From the NCBI RefSeq assembly GCF_007050985.1, contig NZ_VHSF01000003.1:1-64000 (forward strand): 64,000 nt of DNA, given 5' to 3'. The stretch comes from Christiangramia sabulilitoris. Its GTDB lineage: Bacteria; Bacteroidota; Bacteroidia; Flavobacteriales; Flavobacteriaceae. Positions 53,018 to 62,460 of this stretch are shown here, piece after piece. A program made the translations under genes and the position numbers. Under the pieces are notes generated by a model. That model worked only from the letters and a program-made list of their open reading frames with translations, searched no databases and was not told where the DNA came from. The first letter of the stretch is position 1, and every line of letters begins with the position of its first letter.

Positions 53018-53959
53018 GTGGAGATTAATTATATTCTTCTTGCACATAAAAACCCTGATCAACTTCAAAGATTAATTGAACGTCTGACTGCTCGGTATGT
53101 AAAGTTTTATATCCATATCGATAAACAGGTCGATATAAATAAATTTAAAAGAAAGATCCCTGAGTCTGATGAAATATTTTATTTAAGGAATATTGATAGG
53201 AAAAATGGCACCTGGGGAGACCTGGGTATTGTAAAAGCAACAATTAATGCCATGAAGTTAATTTTAAATCAAAAAAGAAACGGAGTCTGTATATTATTAA
53301 GCGGACAGGATTACCCTTTGGTTTCAACAGCAAAAATATCTGATTTTTTAAACGAACATCAAAAAATAAATTTTATTTCGACAGTATCCCTGCCTTTTAA
53401 AGGTTGGCATAAAGGAGGAAAGGATAGGATAGAAAAATACAAATTCAACAAATCATTCAAACGTGGGCATTTTATACAAATGCCTTCTATTTGGGAAAAA
53501 GAATTTTATCAAAAGGATACACCAGGAAGAATCAACTTCCTAAGGAAGAAAGGTAAATTCAAAGAAATCCTAAAACTATTGAAAAAGAGAAGGTTTCCAA
53601 AGGACATTAAGCCTTATGGTGGCTCGCAATGGTTTATTCTTCCAATCAGTACTATAGAGAGTATTTTGTTGTACCTTCAACAAAACCCAAAGTATCTAAG
53701 CTATCATCAATTTACCCTACTACCTGATGAAATTCTAATACAAAGTATAGTACGAAAATTAGAAGAAGAAGGTAAAATTAGGCCTTCACTGACCTACGTC
53801 AACTGGACAAGACCACATGGAGATTTACCTGTAACTTTCAAAACTGAGGATTTTGAAGAATTAAAATCAAAATCTAAAAATTTCTTATTCGCCCGAAAAT
53901 TTGACACTTCTCAAGATCATAACATTCTAGATCTTATAGATGAACATTTATTGAGGTGA
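53018..53959 (+). CDS. Core-2/I-branching-type glycosyltransferase (GT14-like), opposite strand
   Basis: A 313-aa protein with the GT14 pattern: NYILLAHKNPDQLQRLIERL, FYIHIDKQVD, RKNGTWGDLGIVKATINAMK, CILLSGQDYPLV, the YGGSQWFILP block and LLPDEILIQSIV. GT14 enzymes transfer GlcNAc or xylose in a beta linkage. The start codon is GTG (53018), close to its own promoter. It is the only plus-strand gene in the glycan locus, overlapping the end of the next gene (53948) by 12 nt tail-to-tail, with no terminator. A late insertion or a branch-sugar gene under separate control is likely. Confidence 0.86.
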   Translation: MEINYILLAHKNPDQLQRLIERLTARYVKFYIHIDKQVDINKFKRKIPESDEIFYLRNIDRKNGTWGDLGIVKATINAMKLILNQKRNGVCILLSGQDYPLVSTAKISDFLNEHQKINFISTVSLPFKGWHKGGKDRIEKYKFNKSFKRGHFIQMPSIWEKEFYQKDTPGRINFLRKKGKFKEILKLLKKRRFPKDIKPYGGSQWFILPISTIESILLYLQQNPKYLSYHQFTLLPDEILIQSIVRKLEEEGKIRPSLTYVNWTRPHGDLPVTFKTEDFEELKSKSKNFLFARKFDTSQDHNILDLIDEHLLR

Positions 53960-54904
53960 AAGCATATTTCTTTGTTTTGCCTTTTCAAGAAGAAAATAAC
54001 CCCTTTTGGATAAAAAAGCTATTATTAGACTTAAATTAAAATAATAAAGACTTTGCTTTCCAAGTTTTTTCAAAACAAGAAATTTAACTGCTTTGATATC
54101 TTCTGATCTTTTTCTCATTGAAGCTAAACGAAAGCTATGATTCATCATATCGAATATCATCTCTTTCTGAACGTACTTATCCACTTTATCTCCAATATCC
54201 GTAAAGTTCACTATCCGGTAATTCAAAATGCCCTTGCTAAAAGTAGTCTCAGTCTCTGTAAGTCTGGACTGAATGGAATTTTCGTGAATTCTGCGCTGGG
54301 TTAAAATCCTGTCTATGTGTAAACCATTTTCTGTTTTCAACAACATTTTGCTAAAGTAATTATGGTCCTGCCAGGATTCTAAAACAGGATTCCAGGAGAT
54401 ATTCTCGGCTACCTCTCTAGTCAACATTACATCATACGTATACCAGTGAATTTTCGATAATATAAAATCTCTAGCTTTTATACCATAATCCATAACCACA
54501 TACTTATAAGGCTCTAACAATTTCCCATCCTTGAAATTTCTAGTCTTACTAATCACAAAATCCACATTATATTCTATGAGTGTTTTTAATTTACATTCTA
54601 TGTGGTCTGGAGTCATGAGGTCATCGCTGTCGAACCAAATTATATAATCTCCCTTGCTTTTCTTGAAGCCAAAATTACGACAGGAATTTGCTCCTTTTAA
54701 TAAATTCAAAGGTCTTAACAGGTACTTTATTCTTCTTTCATCTTTGTATTTCTTCAACACATCAATAGTATGGTCGGTAGAAGTATCATCTACTACAATG
54801 CATTCCCACCTCCTATAGCTTTGTGCTATAATCGAATCAAGGGTTTTATCAATAAGATGTGCTCGATTGAAGGTGGGAATAATAATAGATACTAATCTGT
54901 CCAA
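53948..54904 (-). CDS. Glycosyltransferase family 2
   Basis: A 318-aa GT-A enzyme: VSIIIPTFNRAHLIDKTLDS, CIVVDDTSTDHTIDVLKKYK, SCRNFGFKKSKGDYIIWFDS (DSDD follows) and an acceptor part with SWQDHNYFSKMLLKTENGLH. Its stop end overlaps the convergent GT14 gene by 12 nt and its start overlaps the next GT2 gene by 13 nt. Specificity unknown. Confidence 0.87.
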   Translation of the reverse strand: MDRLVSIIIPTFNRAHLIDKTLDSIIAQSYRRWECIVVDDTSTDHTIDVLKKYKDERRIKYLLRPLNLLKGANSCRNFGFKKSKGDYIIWFDSDDLMTPDHIECKLKTLIEYNVDFVISKTRNFKDGKLLEPYKYVVMDYGIKARDFILSKIHWYTYDVMLTREVAENISWNPVLESWQDHNYFSKMLLKTENGLHIDRILTQRRIHENSIQSRLTETETTFSKGILNYRIVNFTDIGDKVDKYVQKEMIFDMMNHSFRLASMRKRSEDIKAVKFLVLKKLGKQSLYYFNLSLIIAFLSKRGYFLLEKAKQRNMLSPQ

Positions 54905-55812
54905 TTTCTTCTGGGGTATAATAAAAACAATCTTCTGTTATATTTAAGCAAACTAAGAAATCCTTCTTCTTTTAAATATAAATAATTGAGAAATAACCAT
55001 GTTTTTAAATTCAAACCTTTGCTACGATAAGATAATATTTCAAACAAGTTTAAAATCTTTTTGCGTTGATACGATTTAAATTGTGGTAAATATTCTTTTA
55101 TTAATATCTCAAAATAGTCATGTTTAGCCTTTAATTTTACATTCTCCAAATACCCGCCCCGGGAAATATTTTCCTCCGAAATTCTGAAGTATGCCGTTGC
55201 TGAATTAATGGAATAAATTTCCCCGAAATCGGAAAATTCTAACCAGGCAAAATTATCTGTACCCCATGCTAAAGGAAAATCTCGAAACCCATGTTTCAAA
55301 TATGCATCCCTACGAAATATTTGCTCGGTAAGGGATCCTCTGGATGCCTGAAAAAATTTACGATAAAAAAAATCGGTAGAATTTTCTATTTTGGGGTGGG
55401 TATAGAGATCTGAGATTTTAGTTCGATTACTAATTTTTACAATTCTGCTAGCAAATCTCACTACTTTGATATTTAAGGATTTTATTTCATTTAAGTGCTG
55501 GTAGAATTCATCTATATAGTTATCACTTAAATAATCATCATCCCCTAAAATCATTAACCATTCTTCATTTTTAGAAAGCTGTATACATCGTTCCCATTGG
55601 GAAGACAATGAAATCCTCCCTAAGTTTTCTTCAAATTCTTTATAAACAATATTAATTTTTCCAAGATATTTTTTAACGATATCCTCTGGATTCTGTGGAG
55701 AACTATCATTCCCTATATAAACATTGAAATTCCTATTGGATTGTCTGGCCAGGGAAGAAAGAGTTTCCTCAAAATATTTAATCTTATAATATGGAATTAT
55801 TATAGCCAGCAT
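54892..55812 (-). CDS. Glycosyltransferase family 2
   Basis: A 306-aa protein with LAIIIPYYKIKYFEETLSSL, VYIGNDSSPQNPEDIVKKYL and WLMILGDDDYLSDNYIDEFY (GDDD metal site). The C-part has FPLAWGTDNFAWLEFSDFGE. The final 60 residues are basic and aromatic-rich. It overlaps the downstream GT2 by 13 nt. Specificity unknown. Confidence 0.86.
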   Translation of the reverse strand: MLAIIIPYYKIKYFEETLSSLARQSNRNFNVYIGNDSSPQNPEDIVKKYLGKINIVYKEFEENLGRISLSSQWERCIQLSKNEEWLMILGDDDYLSDNYIDEFYQHLNEIKSLNIKVVRFASRIVKISNRTKISDLYTHPKIENSTDFFYRKFFQASRGSLTEQIFRRDAYLKHGFRDFPLAWGTDNFAWLEFSDFGEIYSINSATAYFRISEENISRGGYLENVKLKAKHDYFEILIKEYLPQFKSYQRKKILNLFEILSYRSKGLNLKTWLFLNYLYLKEEGFLSLLKYNRRLFLLYPRRNWTD

Positions 55813-55835
55813 ATCTTATAAGCAGGTTATTGAAA

Positions 55836-56690
55836 TTAATTAACATTGTTTATCTCCAGGAAGTACTTTAAAAAATTTTTATTTTCTTTAGAAAACCGGC
55901 TTAACCGAAGATATTGCAGCCAAACACTGAAAGCTATTTTTCTGTTTCCCGTACGAATGCAATTCTCAAGATAATATTTACAACTAATTAATTTATCTTT
56001 TCTTGAAGCTTTACCTTCTATTTTCTGGGGGAGATATTTATTATACAACTTATGGAATTTTACTGAAGCCTTTAGCCAGACATCATCCTTAACACCATAT
56101 GAGAGATGCTCGATCAAAATTTTATTACTCACCATGACTTTATATCCCGCATTTCTAATTCTTAAAGAAATACTTTGATCATAAAAATGAAATCCTTTCA
56201 TCCTTTCATCAAAAGAAACTCCCTCCATTTTTCTCAAAGCCATAAAGAGACCGTCTATTATAATCACTTCCTTAGATGAGGCGTTTTTGAAACCGGCATC
56301 CATTAAATTTATTTCTCCATTAGGGTAATGCTGCAATACATATTTATTGAGAAATTCCTGAGAATTCTCCCACCATCCTGTGGGATAGTTGGTTTTAATG
56401 CTCGACCCAGCAACACCCAATAGGCCGACTGTTTTATCAGCCTCGAAAATTGAAGACAGGAGAACTCCCCACTCCTGAGTATGGAAAAGAATATCTTCGT
56501 GAGCAAAAACAACTAAATCAAATTTAGAAATTGACAGACCTTTATTGTAAGCTTCAGCAATAGACTTCTGCTCCCGGTTATTTTCGATCTTAATCAATTC
56601 AAATTCTAAATCACCTATAGTTTTCTCTATATTTAATGACAGGGATTTGTACAAGTCTTCATTAACTGAACATACAACTATTGAAATCAT
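55836..56690 (-). CDS. Glycosyltransferase, GT2-like (short)
   Basis: A 284-aa protein resembling GT-A enzymes: MISIVVCSVNEDLYKSLSLN, AEAYNKGLSISKFDLVVFAH followed by EDILFHTQEWG, an ED-type metal site, and GFHFYDQSISLRIRNAGYKV as the catalytic region. The N-terminal nucleotide-binding part is shortened compared with standard GT2. It lies 6 nt from the next gene. Specificity unknown. Confidence 0.75.
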   Translation of the reverse strand: MISIVVCSVNEDLYKSLSLNIEKTIGDLEFELIKIENNREQKSIAEAYNKGLSISKFDLVVFAHEDILFHTQEWGVLLSSIFEADKTVGLLGVAGSSIKTNYPTGWWENSQEFLNKYVLQHYPNGEINLMDAGFKNASSKEVIIIDGLFMALRKMEGVSFDERMKGFHFYDQSISLRIRNAGYKVMVSNKILIEHLSYGVKDDVWLKASVKFHKLYNKYLPQKIEGKASRKDKLISCKYYLENCIRTGNRKIAFSVWLQYLRLSRFSKENKNFLKYFLEINNVN

Positions 56691-56696
56691 ATTTTT

Positions 56697-57491
56697 TTAA
56701 AGTAATTCGGGGTGTTTAAACTCACCCTTTTCATCTAACCTCCAATTACTTGACTTATTCGCCGTTTTAAAATAAAACTCTTGTTCTGCACTAAGGTTTA
56801 GAGGATCAACATACCAGCCACCATGAATGGCACAATATGGAGGTTTTGTTCTAATAGCATTAAAAAAATCTGAAGTAGATTTTGAATAGGGTCTTGGTTT
56901 GTATAATGCAAACGTAGTGTCTATAGCAGACTTGTAATTCCCGTCCTTAGTTTGATTTTTCCAGAATTTTTTCTCCCAATTTAAAATAGAATCGCGATAC
57001 GGAACATATTCTGGAATATCATCAATTTTTAAACTGAAACCTACCTTTGTAAGATTTTTATTAGAATCCAAAATCTTTTTAAAATATAGCATGAAATCTT
57101 CCGGGCAATCTTTACAAGGAACAATATCGGCATCTGTAACTGCATAATAACCTTTTGCGTAATGATTATAAAGATCTTCCCTTATCCAGAAAACCATATG
57201 ACCATGGTTTTTCTTTAACCTGTGAACATGAACTTCTTTTCTTATATTTTCTAAATATTCAAGTAAAGGTTCATAGGTAGAAGCATTATCTATTACTACT
57301 ATATTTTTATACCCATATTTTTTAAGTAGTCCTATCAACTCCTTAAGATATTTTAATTGGTTAAAGCTTACAATTATTATTGGATAGGTTTTAGGGTTAG
57401 TTGAATCATAGGGATAAATCCTATATCTTTTTTTTAAGACATAGAATCTTAATCCAGCCCAAATATTTTGTAAACTTCTATAAATATTCAA
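56697..57491 (-). CDS. Glycosyltransferase, GT2-like
   Basis: A 264-aa protein with PIIIVSFNQLKYLKELIGLL, NIVVIDNASTYEPLLEYLEN and YYAVTDADIVPCKDCPEDFM (DAD metal site), a GT-A pattern. After that come DDIPEYVPYRDSILNWEKKF and YCAIHGGWYVDPLNLSAEQE, which do not match the usual GT2 catalytic region. It lies 18 nt after a GT2 gene and 6 nt before the next. The N-terminal 30 residues are basic and could contact the membrane. Confidence 0.75.
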   Translation of the reverse strand: MNIYRSLQNIWAGLRFYVLKKRYRIYPYDSTNPKTYPIIIVSFNQLKYLKELIGLLKKYGYKNIVVIDNASTYEPLLEYLENIRKEVHVHRLKKNHGHMVFWIREDLYNHYAKGYYAVTDADIVPCKDCPEDFMLYFKKILDSNKNLTKVGFSLKIDDIPEYVPYRDSILNWEKKFWKNQTKDGNYKSAIDTTFALYKPRPYSKSTSDFFNAIRTKPPYCAIHGGWYVDPLNLSAEQEFYFKTANKSSNWRLDEKGEFKHPELL

Positions 57492-57509
57492 AAGATAAAT
57501 ATTACCCGC

Positions 57510-58277
57510 TTATAATTTTATTAATCCAAGCTTTATTAAAACTCTAATAAGAAACGATTTTTTAAATTGGTATAACTCCTTCTCTAATCTCATTAACTTT
57601 TGATAATCCTGGTAATCTTTATTAATCACCTCAGCTCTTTCCATTTTCACTTCCCTAGTGTTTTTTGAACTTATACCATCCATGTAAAATACAGATAATA
57701 CGGAATCAATTTTCATATACGTACACCTCATCCTTATAATCGAATTAAAAAAGAATTTCCAGTCAGCAACTATGCTTAATGATTCATCGTATAGGCCCAA
57801 CCTATCAAATAAGTTTTTTTTTATAAAAGTCGAAGGATGACCAAGTGATGCCTTCATCATATACTTATAATCAATGGCTTTAGGATATTGATGAATGTGT
57901 TTTTCTCCGTTTTTTACCAGACAAATATTAAAATAAATGATATCGTAATCACTTATTTTATCGATATTTTCCTGTAAAACCTTTGGATGATATAATTCGT
58001 CCCCGCTATTGATAAAAAGTAAATATTCACCTCGAGCAATATTTATTCCCTTATTCATTGCTGAGTAGATACCATTATCCTTTTCACTTATCCAATAACT
58101 AAGTTTTGCGCTATTATCTTCTAATACACCAATACTACCATCAATAGATGCTCCATCAATAACTATATATTCAAAATCCTTCCAGGTTTGATTAAGAACA
58201 CTTTTAATTGTCCGCTGTAAACCTTCTTTATTATTCAGGTTAACCGTAATAATTGAGATTTTAAGCGGTTCAGACAT
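57510..58277 (-). CDS. Glycosyltransferase family 2 (WcaA/WcaE-like)
   Basis: A 255-aa GT-A enzyme with [60 protein letters not shown] and [16 protein letters not shown] (SGDE metal site), the pattern of colanic-acid-type GT2 enzymes. It is short, so it probably consists only of the catalytic domain. It overlaps fcl by 8 nt and begins 18 nt before the next gene. Specificity unknown. Confidence 0.87.
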   Translation of the reverse strand: MSEPLKISIITVNLNNKEGLQRTIKSVLNQTWKDFEYIVIDGASIDGSIGVLEDNSAKLSYWISEKDNGIYSAMNKGINIARGEYLLFINSGDELYHPKVLQENIDKISDYDIIYFNICLVKNGEKHIHQYPKAIDYKYMMKASLGHPSTFIKKNLFDRLGLYDESLSIVADWKFFFNSIIRMRCTYMKIDSVLSVFYMDGISSKNTREVKMERAEVINKDYQDYQKLMRLEKELYQFKKSFLIRVLIKLGLIKL

Positions 58278-59217
58278 TCTCTAAAGGAAAATTTTCTTTA
58301 TAAATTTTTTTTATTCCCTCTTCCAGTTCGATTTTATGTGACCAACCTAATCGATGTAAAAGTGAGACATCAAGGAGTTTTCTAGGCGTTCCGTCCGGCA
58401 TTGATGCATCCCAAATTATTTCACCTTGAAACCCAACGAGTCTTTGAATTAGGTTTGCCAGTTCCTTTATAGAAATATCTTTTCCAGTTCCAATGTTCAC
58501 ACTAAGGTTGCCTTCATACTTTAACATTAGATGATAACAAGCTTCTGCAAGATCATCGACGTGTAGAAACTCCCTTTTTGGCTTACCCGTACCCCAAAGT
58601 TTTACAGTTTCTTTTTGTCCAGTTTTTTCCATTTTTTTCTTTGCTTCATGAAATTTTCTTAACAAGGCTGGTAACACATGCGATGTCTTTAAATCATAGT
58701 TATCGTTTGGGCCATAAAGATTTGTAGGCATCACAGAAATAAAATTACAACCATATTGCCGGTTATAGTTTTCGCACATTTTCACTCCGGCTATTTTAGC
58801 AATGGCGTAAGGCTCATTGGTTGGTTCTAGTTTACCGCTAAGCAGATATTCTTCTTTTATTGGCTGTGGAGCCAATTTTGGATAAATACAGGACGAGGCA
58901 AGAAATAATAATTTTTTCACCTTATGCACATAACTCTGATGTATTACATTAGTCTGTATCATTAGGTTTTCAAAAAGAAATTGACCCCTGTAGGTATTAT
59001 TAGCCTCAATCCCTCCAACTTTAGCCGCTGCCAGGAATACATATTCAGGTTTTTCAGATTCAAAAAATTCACCCACTGCACTCTGGTCCTTTAGATCCAA
59101 TTCTTCAGAAGGCATTAATACCAGATTAAAAAACCCTTCTTTTTTTAATTTTCGAACTAGGGCAGATCCCACCATACCTTTATGCCCTGCTACATATATT
59201 TTAGAATCTTTTTCCAA
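58270..59217 (-). CDS. fcl: GDP-L-fucose synthase
   Basis: Epimerises and reduces GDP-4-keto-6-deoxymannose to GDP-L-fucose with NADPH. The 315-aa short-chain dehydrogenase has [40 protein letters not shown] and [20 protein letters not shown] (YxxxK), then [17 protein letters not shown]. It is downstream of gmd in transcription order and feeds the fucosyltransferase at 51260-52135. An inverted repeat lies in the 76-nt gap between gmd and fcl. Confidence 0.94.
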   Translation of the reverse strand: MEKDSKIYVAGHKGMVGSALVRKLKKEGFFNLVLMPSEELDLKDQSAVGEFFESEKPEYVFLAAAKVGGIEANNTYRGQFLFENLMIQTNVIHQSYVHKVKKLLFLASSCIYPKLAPQPIKEEYLLSGKLEPTNEPYAIAKIAGVKMCENYNRQYGCNFISVMPTNLYGPNDNYDLKTSHVLPALLRKFHEAKKKMEKTGQKETVKLWGTGKPKREFLHVDDLAEACYHLMLKYEGNLSVNIGTGKDISIKELANLIQRLVGFQGEIIWDASMPDGTPRKLLDVSLLHRLGWSHKIELEEGIKKIYKENFPLENV

Positions 59218-59245
59218 ATTTTAATTTCTATATTTTAATTGAGAG

Positions 59246-59277
59246 ATGCTGAAACTCCCGATGCTTCGGGACAGCAT
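59246..59277. repeat. Palindromic element between gmd and fcl
   Basis: ATGCTG (59246-59251) pairs with CAGCAT (59272-59277), and inside it CCCGA (59257-59261) pairs with TCGGG (59266-59270). No T-run follows. It resembles intergenic palindromes I recall from flavobacterial genomes. It could be a mobile repeat or an mRNA stabiliser between gmd and fcl; not an obvious terminator. Confidence 0.6.
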
Positions 59278-59293
59278 GACGGCCCATTATGAA

Positions 59294-60406
59294 TTATTCA
59301 AAATAATTCAAAGTATCATGTCCACCATCTCTGAGATATTTCTCTTTTTGAAAAAGATGTAAATCAGCTTCCACCATTTCCCTGACCAACTGAGGAAGAC
59401 TATGTTTTGGAGTCCAATTGAGATTATTTTTACACTTGCTTGCATCTCCTACCAAGAGATCAACTTCGGTAGGTCTATGATAATCAGGATCAATCTTCAC
59501 TATTTCTTTGCCTACCTCTACAGTATAATCAGCATTGGAACAGGAAATAACCACTCCTATTTCATCTAATCCTTTTCCTATAAATTCAAGCTCTATTCCC
59601 AATTCATTAAAAGCCATGATCACCAGGTCTCGAACAGAAGTGGTGACACCAGTAGCGATTACATAATCATCCGGTTCTTCCTGCTGTAACATTAGCCACA
59701 TAGCTTCTACATAATCCTTAGCATGCCCCCAATCTCTTTTTGCATCCAGATTACCAAGATACAGACAATCCTGCATTCCCAGTGCTATTCTTGCCGCAGC
59801 CCTGGTTATCTTTCGGGTTACAAATGTCTCACCCCTAATAGGCGATTCGTGGTTGAATAAAATTCCATTACAAGCAAACATATTATATGCTTCCCTGTAA
59901 TTTACCGTGATCCAGTAGGCATATAATTTAGCAACTCCATAAGGGCTTCTAGGATAAAAAGGGGTATTTTCATTTTGCGGGACCTCTTGTACCTTTCCAT
60001 AAAGCTCTGAGGTAGATGCCTGGTAGATCTTTGTTTTTTGCGTAAGACCAAGTAATCGAACTGCCTCCAAGACTCTTAAAGTTCCCAAACCGTCTACATT
60101 ACCTGTATATTCAGGAGTTTCAAAACTCACTTTAACATGAGACATCGCCCCCAGGTTATAGATCTCATCCGGTTGTACCTCCTGGATGATGCGGGTTAGG
60201 TTCATAGAGTCACTCAGGTCGCCATAATGCAGTTTAAAACGTACGTCTTTCTCATGGGGATCCTGGTAAAGATGGTCCACCCTGTTAGTATTAAAAGAAG
60301 AACTTCTACGCTTAATGCCATGTACCTCATAGCCCTTACTTAGCAAAAGCTCAGCTAAATATGCTCCATCCTGGCCAGTGATTCCTGTAATAAGGGCTTT
60401 CTTCAT
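59294..60406 (-). CDS. gmd: GDP-mannose 4,6-dehydratase
   Basis: Makes GDP-4-keto-6-deoxymannose, the common precursor of GDP-fucose. The 370-aa protein has [20 protein letters not shown] (NADP-binding), [40 protein letters not shown] and [20 protein letters not shown] (YxxxK), all strong Gmd marks. Its start follows a 242-nt AT-rich gap. With fcl it gives GDP-fucose for the GT11 enzyme in this operon. Confidence 0.96.
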   Translation of the reverse strand: MKKALITGITGQDGAYLAELLLSKGYEVHGIKRRSSSFNTNRVDHLYQDPHEKDVRFKLHYGDLSDSMNLTRIIQEVQPDEIYNLGAMSHVKVSFETPEYTGNVDGLGTLRVLEAVRLLGLTQKTKIYQASTSELYGKVQEVPQNENTPFYPRSPYGVAKLYAYWITVNYREAYNMFACNGILFNHESPIRGETFVTRKITRAAARIALGMQDCLYLGNLDAKRDWGHAKDYVEAMWLMLQQEEPDDYVIATGVTTSVRDLVIMAFNELGIELEFIGKGLDEIGVVISCSNADYTVEVGKEIVKIDPDYHRPTEVDLLVGDASKCKNNLNWTPKHSLPQLVREMVEADLHLFQKEKYLRDGGHDTLNYFE

Positions 60407-60648
60407 TTGTTTTTGATTAATTGTATAAATATGTAAAGAACCTAGTTCTTGAGTAAAACGATTTTATAGTTTCTTTAATTTTGCTAATCTGAAATCCCTT
60501 TATTAAATGAAATTATTACAATTATTTACTTTCAAAATTCTATTCTATTGTAATTCAATCTTACAGCTTTACAATTTTAAAAAAAGTTGATTTCCATCAA
60601 ATCACTGAATTTATAGAAATTAATAATTTGGCTTAAAATAAACTAATC
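60407..60648. other. AT-rich non-coding gap upstream of gmd
   Basis: 242 nt, rich in A/T runs. No clear TTG/TAnnTTTG promoter on the minus strand, no hairpin with T-run and no convincing short gene are seen. It could hold a promoter for gmd that departs from the consensus. Confidence 0.4.
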
Positions 60649-61833
60649 CTAATTTTTTAAAATAGAATTGTATATCTCGGCGAATTTTAATGCTGCATTA
60701 TTAAACCTTAATTTTTTTGCCTGCTCTTTAATAATTTTCAGATTTTTTTCTCTAAATGAATTATTCCGGCAAATCATCATTATTTTTTCTGAAATTTCAT
60801 GCGCGTTCATTGGATCAAATATAAACCTGTCGTCACCAATAGTTTCAGGTAGGGAAGTAACATTTGAACATACTACTGGAATACCAAGTAAAATACTTTC
60901 CATAAGTGGAAAACTTCCTGCTTCGTATAATGTGGGAACAATTACAGCGCGACATGCCTTATAGAGCCCTAGCAATTCATTATCAGAAACTATCCCTAAA
61001 AATAAAATTTTCTTGGAAAGGTTTTCGTTTTCAATAAAAGGAAGAATTTTATTATAATAATAGGGAGTTCTATTCCCAGTACATACAAGGTATATATCTT
61101 CATTCTTTATGACCTTCATCGCTTCACATAATTTTATATGATTCTTATGTTCCCAAGTCGATGCTGGGTATAAAATGAAATTAGGAGGAAGTGAATATTT
61201 CTCAAGGAGACTGAGTTTAATAGTTGGGGAGGCTATCTCCAACCATAAATTTTGCATATCCAAGAGAACGGTGAAAACTTTTTCTTCTGGTTTCTTAAAG
61301 TATTTTAAAATATCCTTTTTAACATGGTTATAACTGACTACCACTGCATCTGCTCCATCAATGGCTTTCTTGTAATTAACAGCACGATAAGCTCTTTGAC
61401 CTGAATTAAAAAATTCAGGAAAATGCAATTCTTGAACATCGTGTAGGGTAGTCACACTTTTCACACCTTTCTTCTCTACATTATGCTGATAAGGAGTATG
61501 AATTATGTCAATATTTAAGCTTTTTATAACTTTATCATAACAGTCTGATGCAACTAATCTTTTTTTAGACCCCAGTTTCCAAAATATGAAATTTAGGATT
61601 TTAGTAAAAACTATTTTAGTTCTTGATAATTCAATCTTTTCTGGTTTTGCAAAATGGAAATTATTGTAATCACTAATTATTTCTATTAAAGATGGTTCAG
61701 GATTATTACAAAAAATAAAAAATTGGTGTGGCAAATTTCCCTTTGCTAAAATTTTAATGAGGGCAATCGAATATTGATAAACCCCACCATATTCTTTATT
61801 AATATCTGGAATGTTTATTAATATATTACTCAT
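60649..61833 (-). CDS. Glycosyltransferase family 4 (mannosyltransferase-like)
   Basis: A 394-aa GT-B protein: ILINIPDINKEYGGVYQYSI with the glycine loop, VTTLHDVQELHFPEFFNSGQ, ILYPASTWEHKNHIKLCEAM (typical of mannosyltransferase-type GT4) and VIVPTLYEAGSFPLMESILL with the E-x7-E site, then GIPVVCSNVTSLPETIGD. It follows the NeuD-type gene with no gap. Specificity unknown. Confidence 0.88.
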   Translation of the reverse strand: MSNILINIPDINKEYGGVYQYSIALIKILAKGNLPHQFFIFCNNPEPSLIEIISDYNNFHFAKPEKIELSRTKIVFTKILNFIFWKLGSKKRLVASDCYDKVIKSLNIDIIHTPYQHNVEKKGVKSVTTLHDVQELHFPEFFNSGQRAYRAVNYKKAIDGADAVVVSYNHVKKDILKYFKKPEEKVFTVLLDMQNLWLEIASPTIKLSLLEKYSLPPNFILYPASTWEHKNHIKLCEAMKVIKNEDIYLVCTGNRTPYYYNKILPFIENENLSKKILFLGIVSDNELLGLYKACRAVIVPTLYEAGSFPLMESILLGIPVVCSNVTSLPETIGDDRFIFDPMNAHEISEKIMMICRNNSFREKNLKIIKEQAKKLRFNNAALKFAEIYNSILKN

Positions 61834-62460
61834 TTATTTTTCAGTTTTTTTGACTTTACGAACGGGGTTACCCACATATATTCCTGGTTCTTCTATAGAA
61901 TTTATTACTACAGAATTTGAACCTATGGTTACTCCATCACAAATAGAAACTTGATCATTTATAACCGCTCCAGCACCTATGAAACAATCGTTCCCAATCT
62001 TTACTCTGCCACATATAATTGAGCCCACAGAAATATGATTATGGGATCCAATTTGGACTTCATGTTCCAGAATGGCTCCTGTGTTTATTATATTATTATC
62101 CCCAATTCCGACATTAGCATTTATCAGGACGTTTCCAAATACTAAATTGGAGGCACCTAATATTGAAGAACTTTCGAGAAAACAACAGGAGTGAAATATA
62201 TTACCAGAATAAACCTGTTTCGGAAAATCATTAAATAATTCCTTTCTCTTCTTATTATCTCCAATGGCGAGAACTAGCCTATAACTACCAATACTATCTT
62301 GAATCTTACCAACCAGCCTTACTGTATTTATTACCTCATTCTCCCCTTCTTTATAAGAATTATCATAAATCCTGTCAACTTCAAACCCCTGATCTTTTAA
62401 AAGAGCTATTACAGATCTACTGTGTCCACCTGAACCAATAACAGAAACCTTATTGTCCAT
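61834..62460 (-). CDS. NeuD/PglD-type sugar O- or N-acyltransferase
   Basis: A 208-aa protein with an N-terminal Rossmann-like part (VSVIGSGGHSRSVIALLKDQ) and a left-handed beta-helix of hexapeptide repeats (from about residue 100: VLINANVGIGDNNIINTGAI, then LEHEVQIGSHNHIS with the catalytic-type histidine, and VGSIICGRVKIGNDCFIGAG). This is the trimeric NeuD/PglD build that uses acetyl-CoA. Overlap of 11 nt with the aminotransferase gene suggests joint work: amination then acylation of a 4-keto sugar. Confidence 0.9.
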   Translation of the reverse strand: MDNKVSVIGSGGHSRSVIALLKDQGFEVDRIYDNSYKEGENEVINTVRLVGKIQDSIGSYRLVLAIGDNKKRKELFNDFPKQVYSGNIFHSCCFLESSSILGASNLVFGNVLINANVGIGDNNIINTGAILEHEVQIGSHNHISVGSIICGRVKIGNDCFIGAGAVINDQVSICDGVTIGSNSVVINSIEEPGIYVGNPVRKVKKTEK

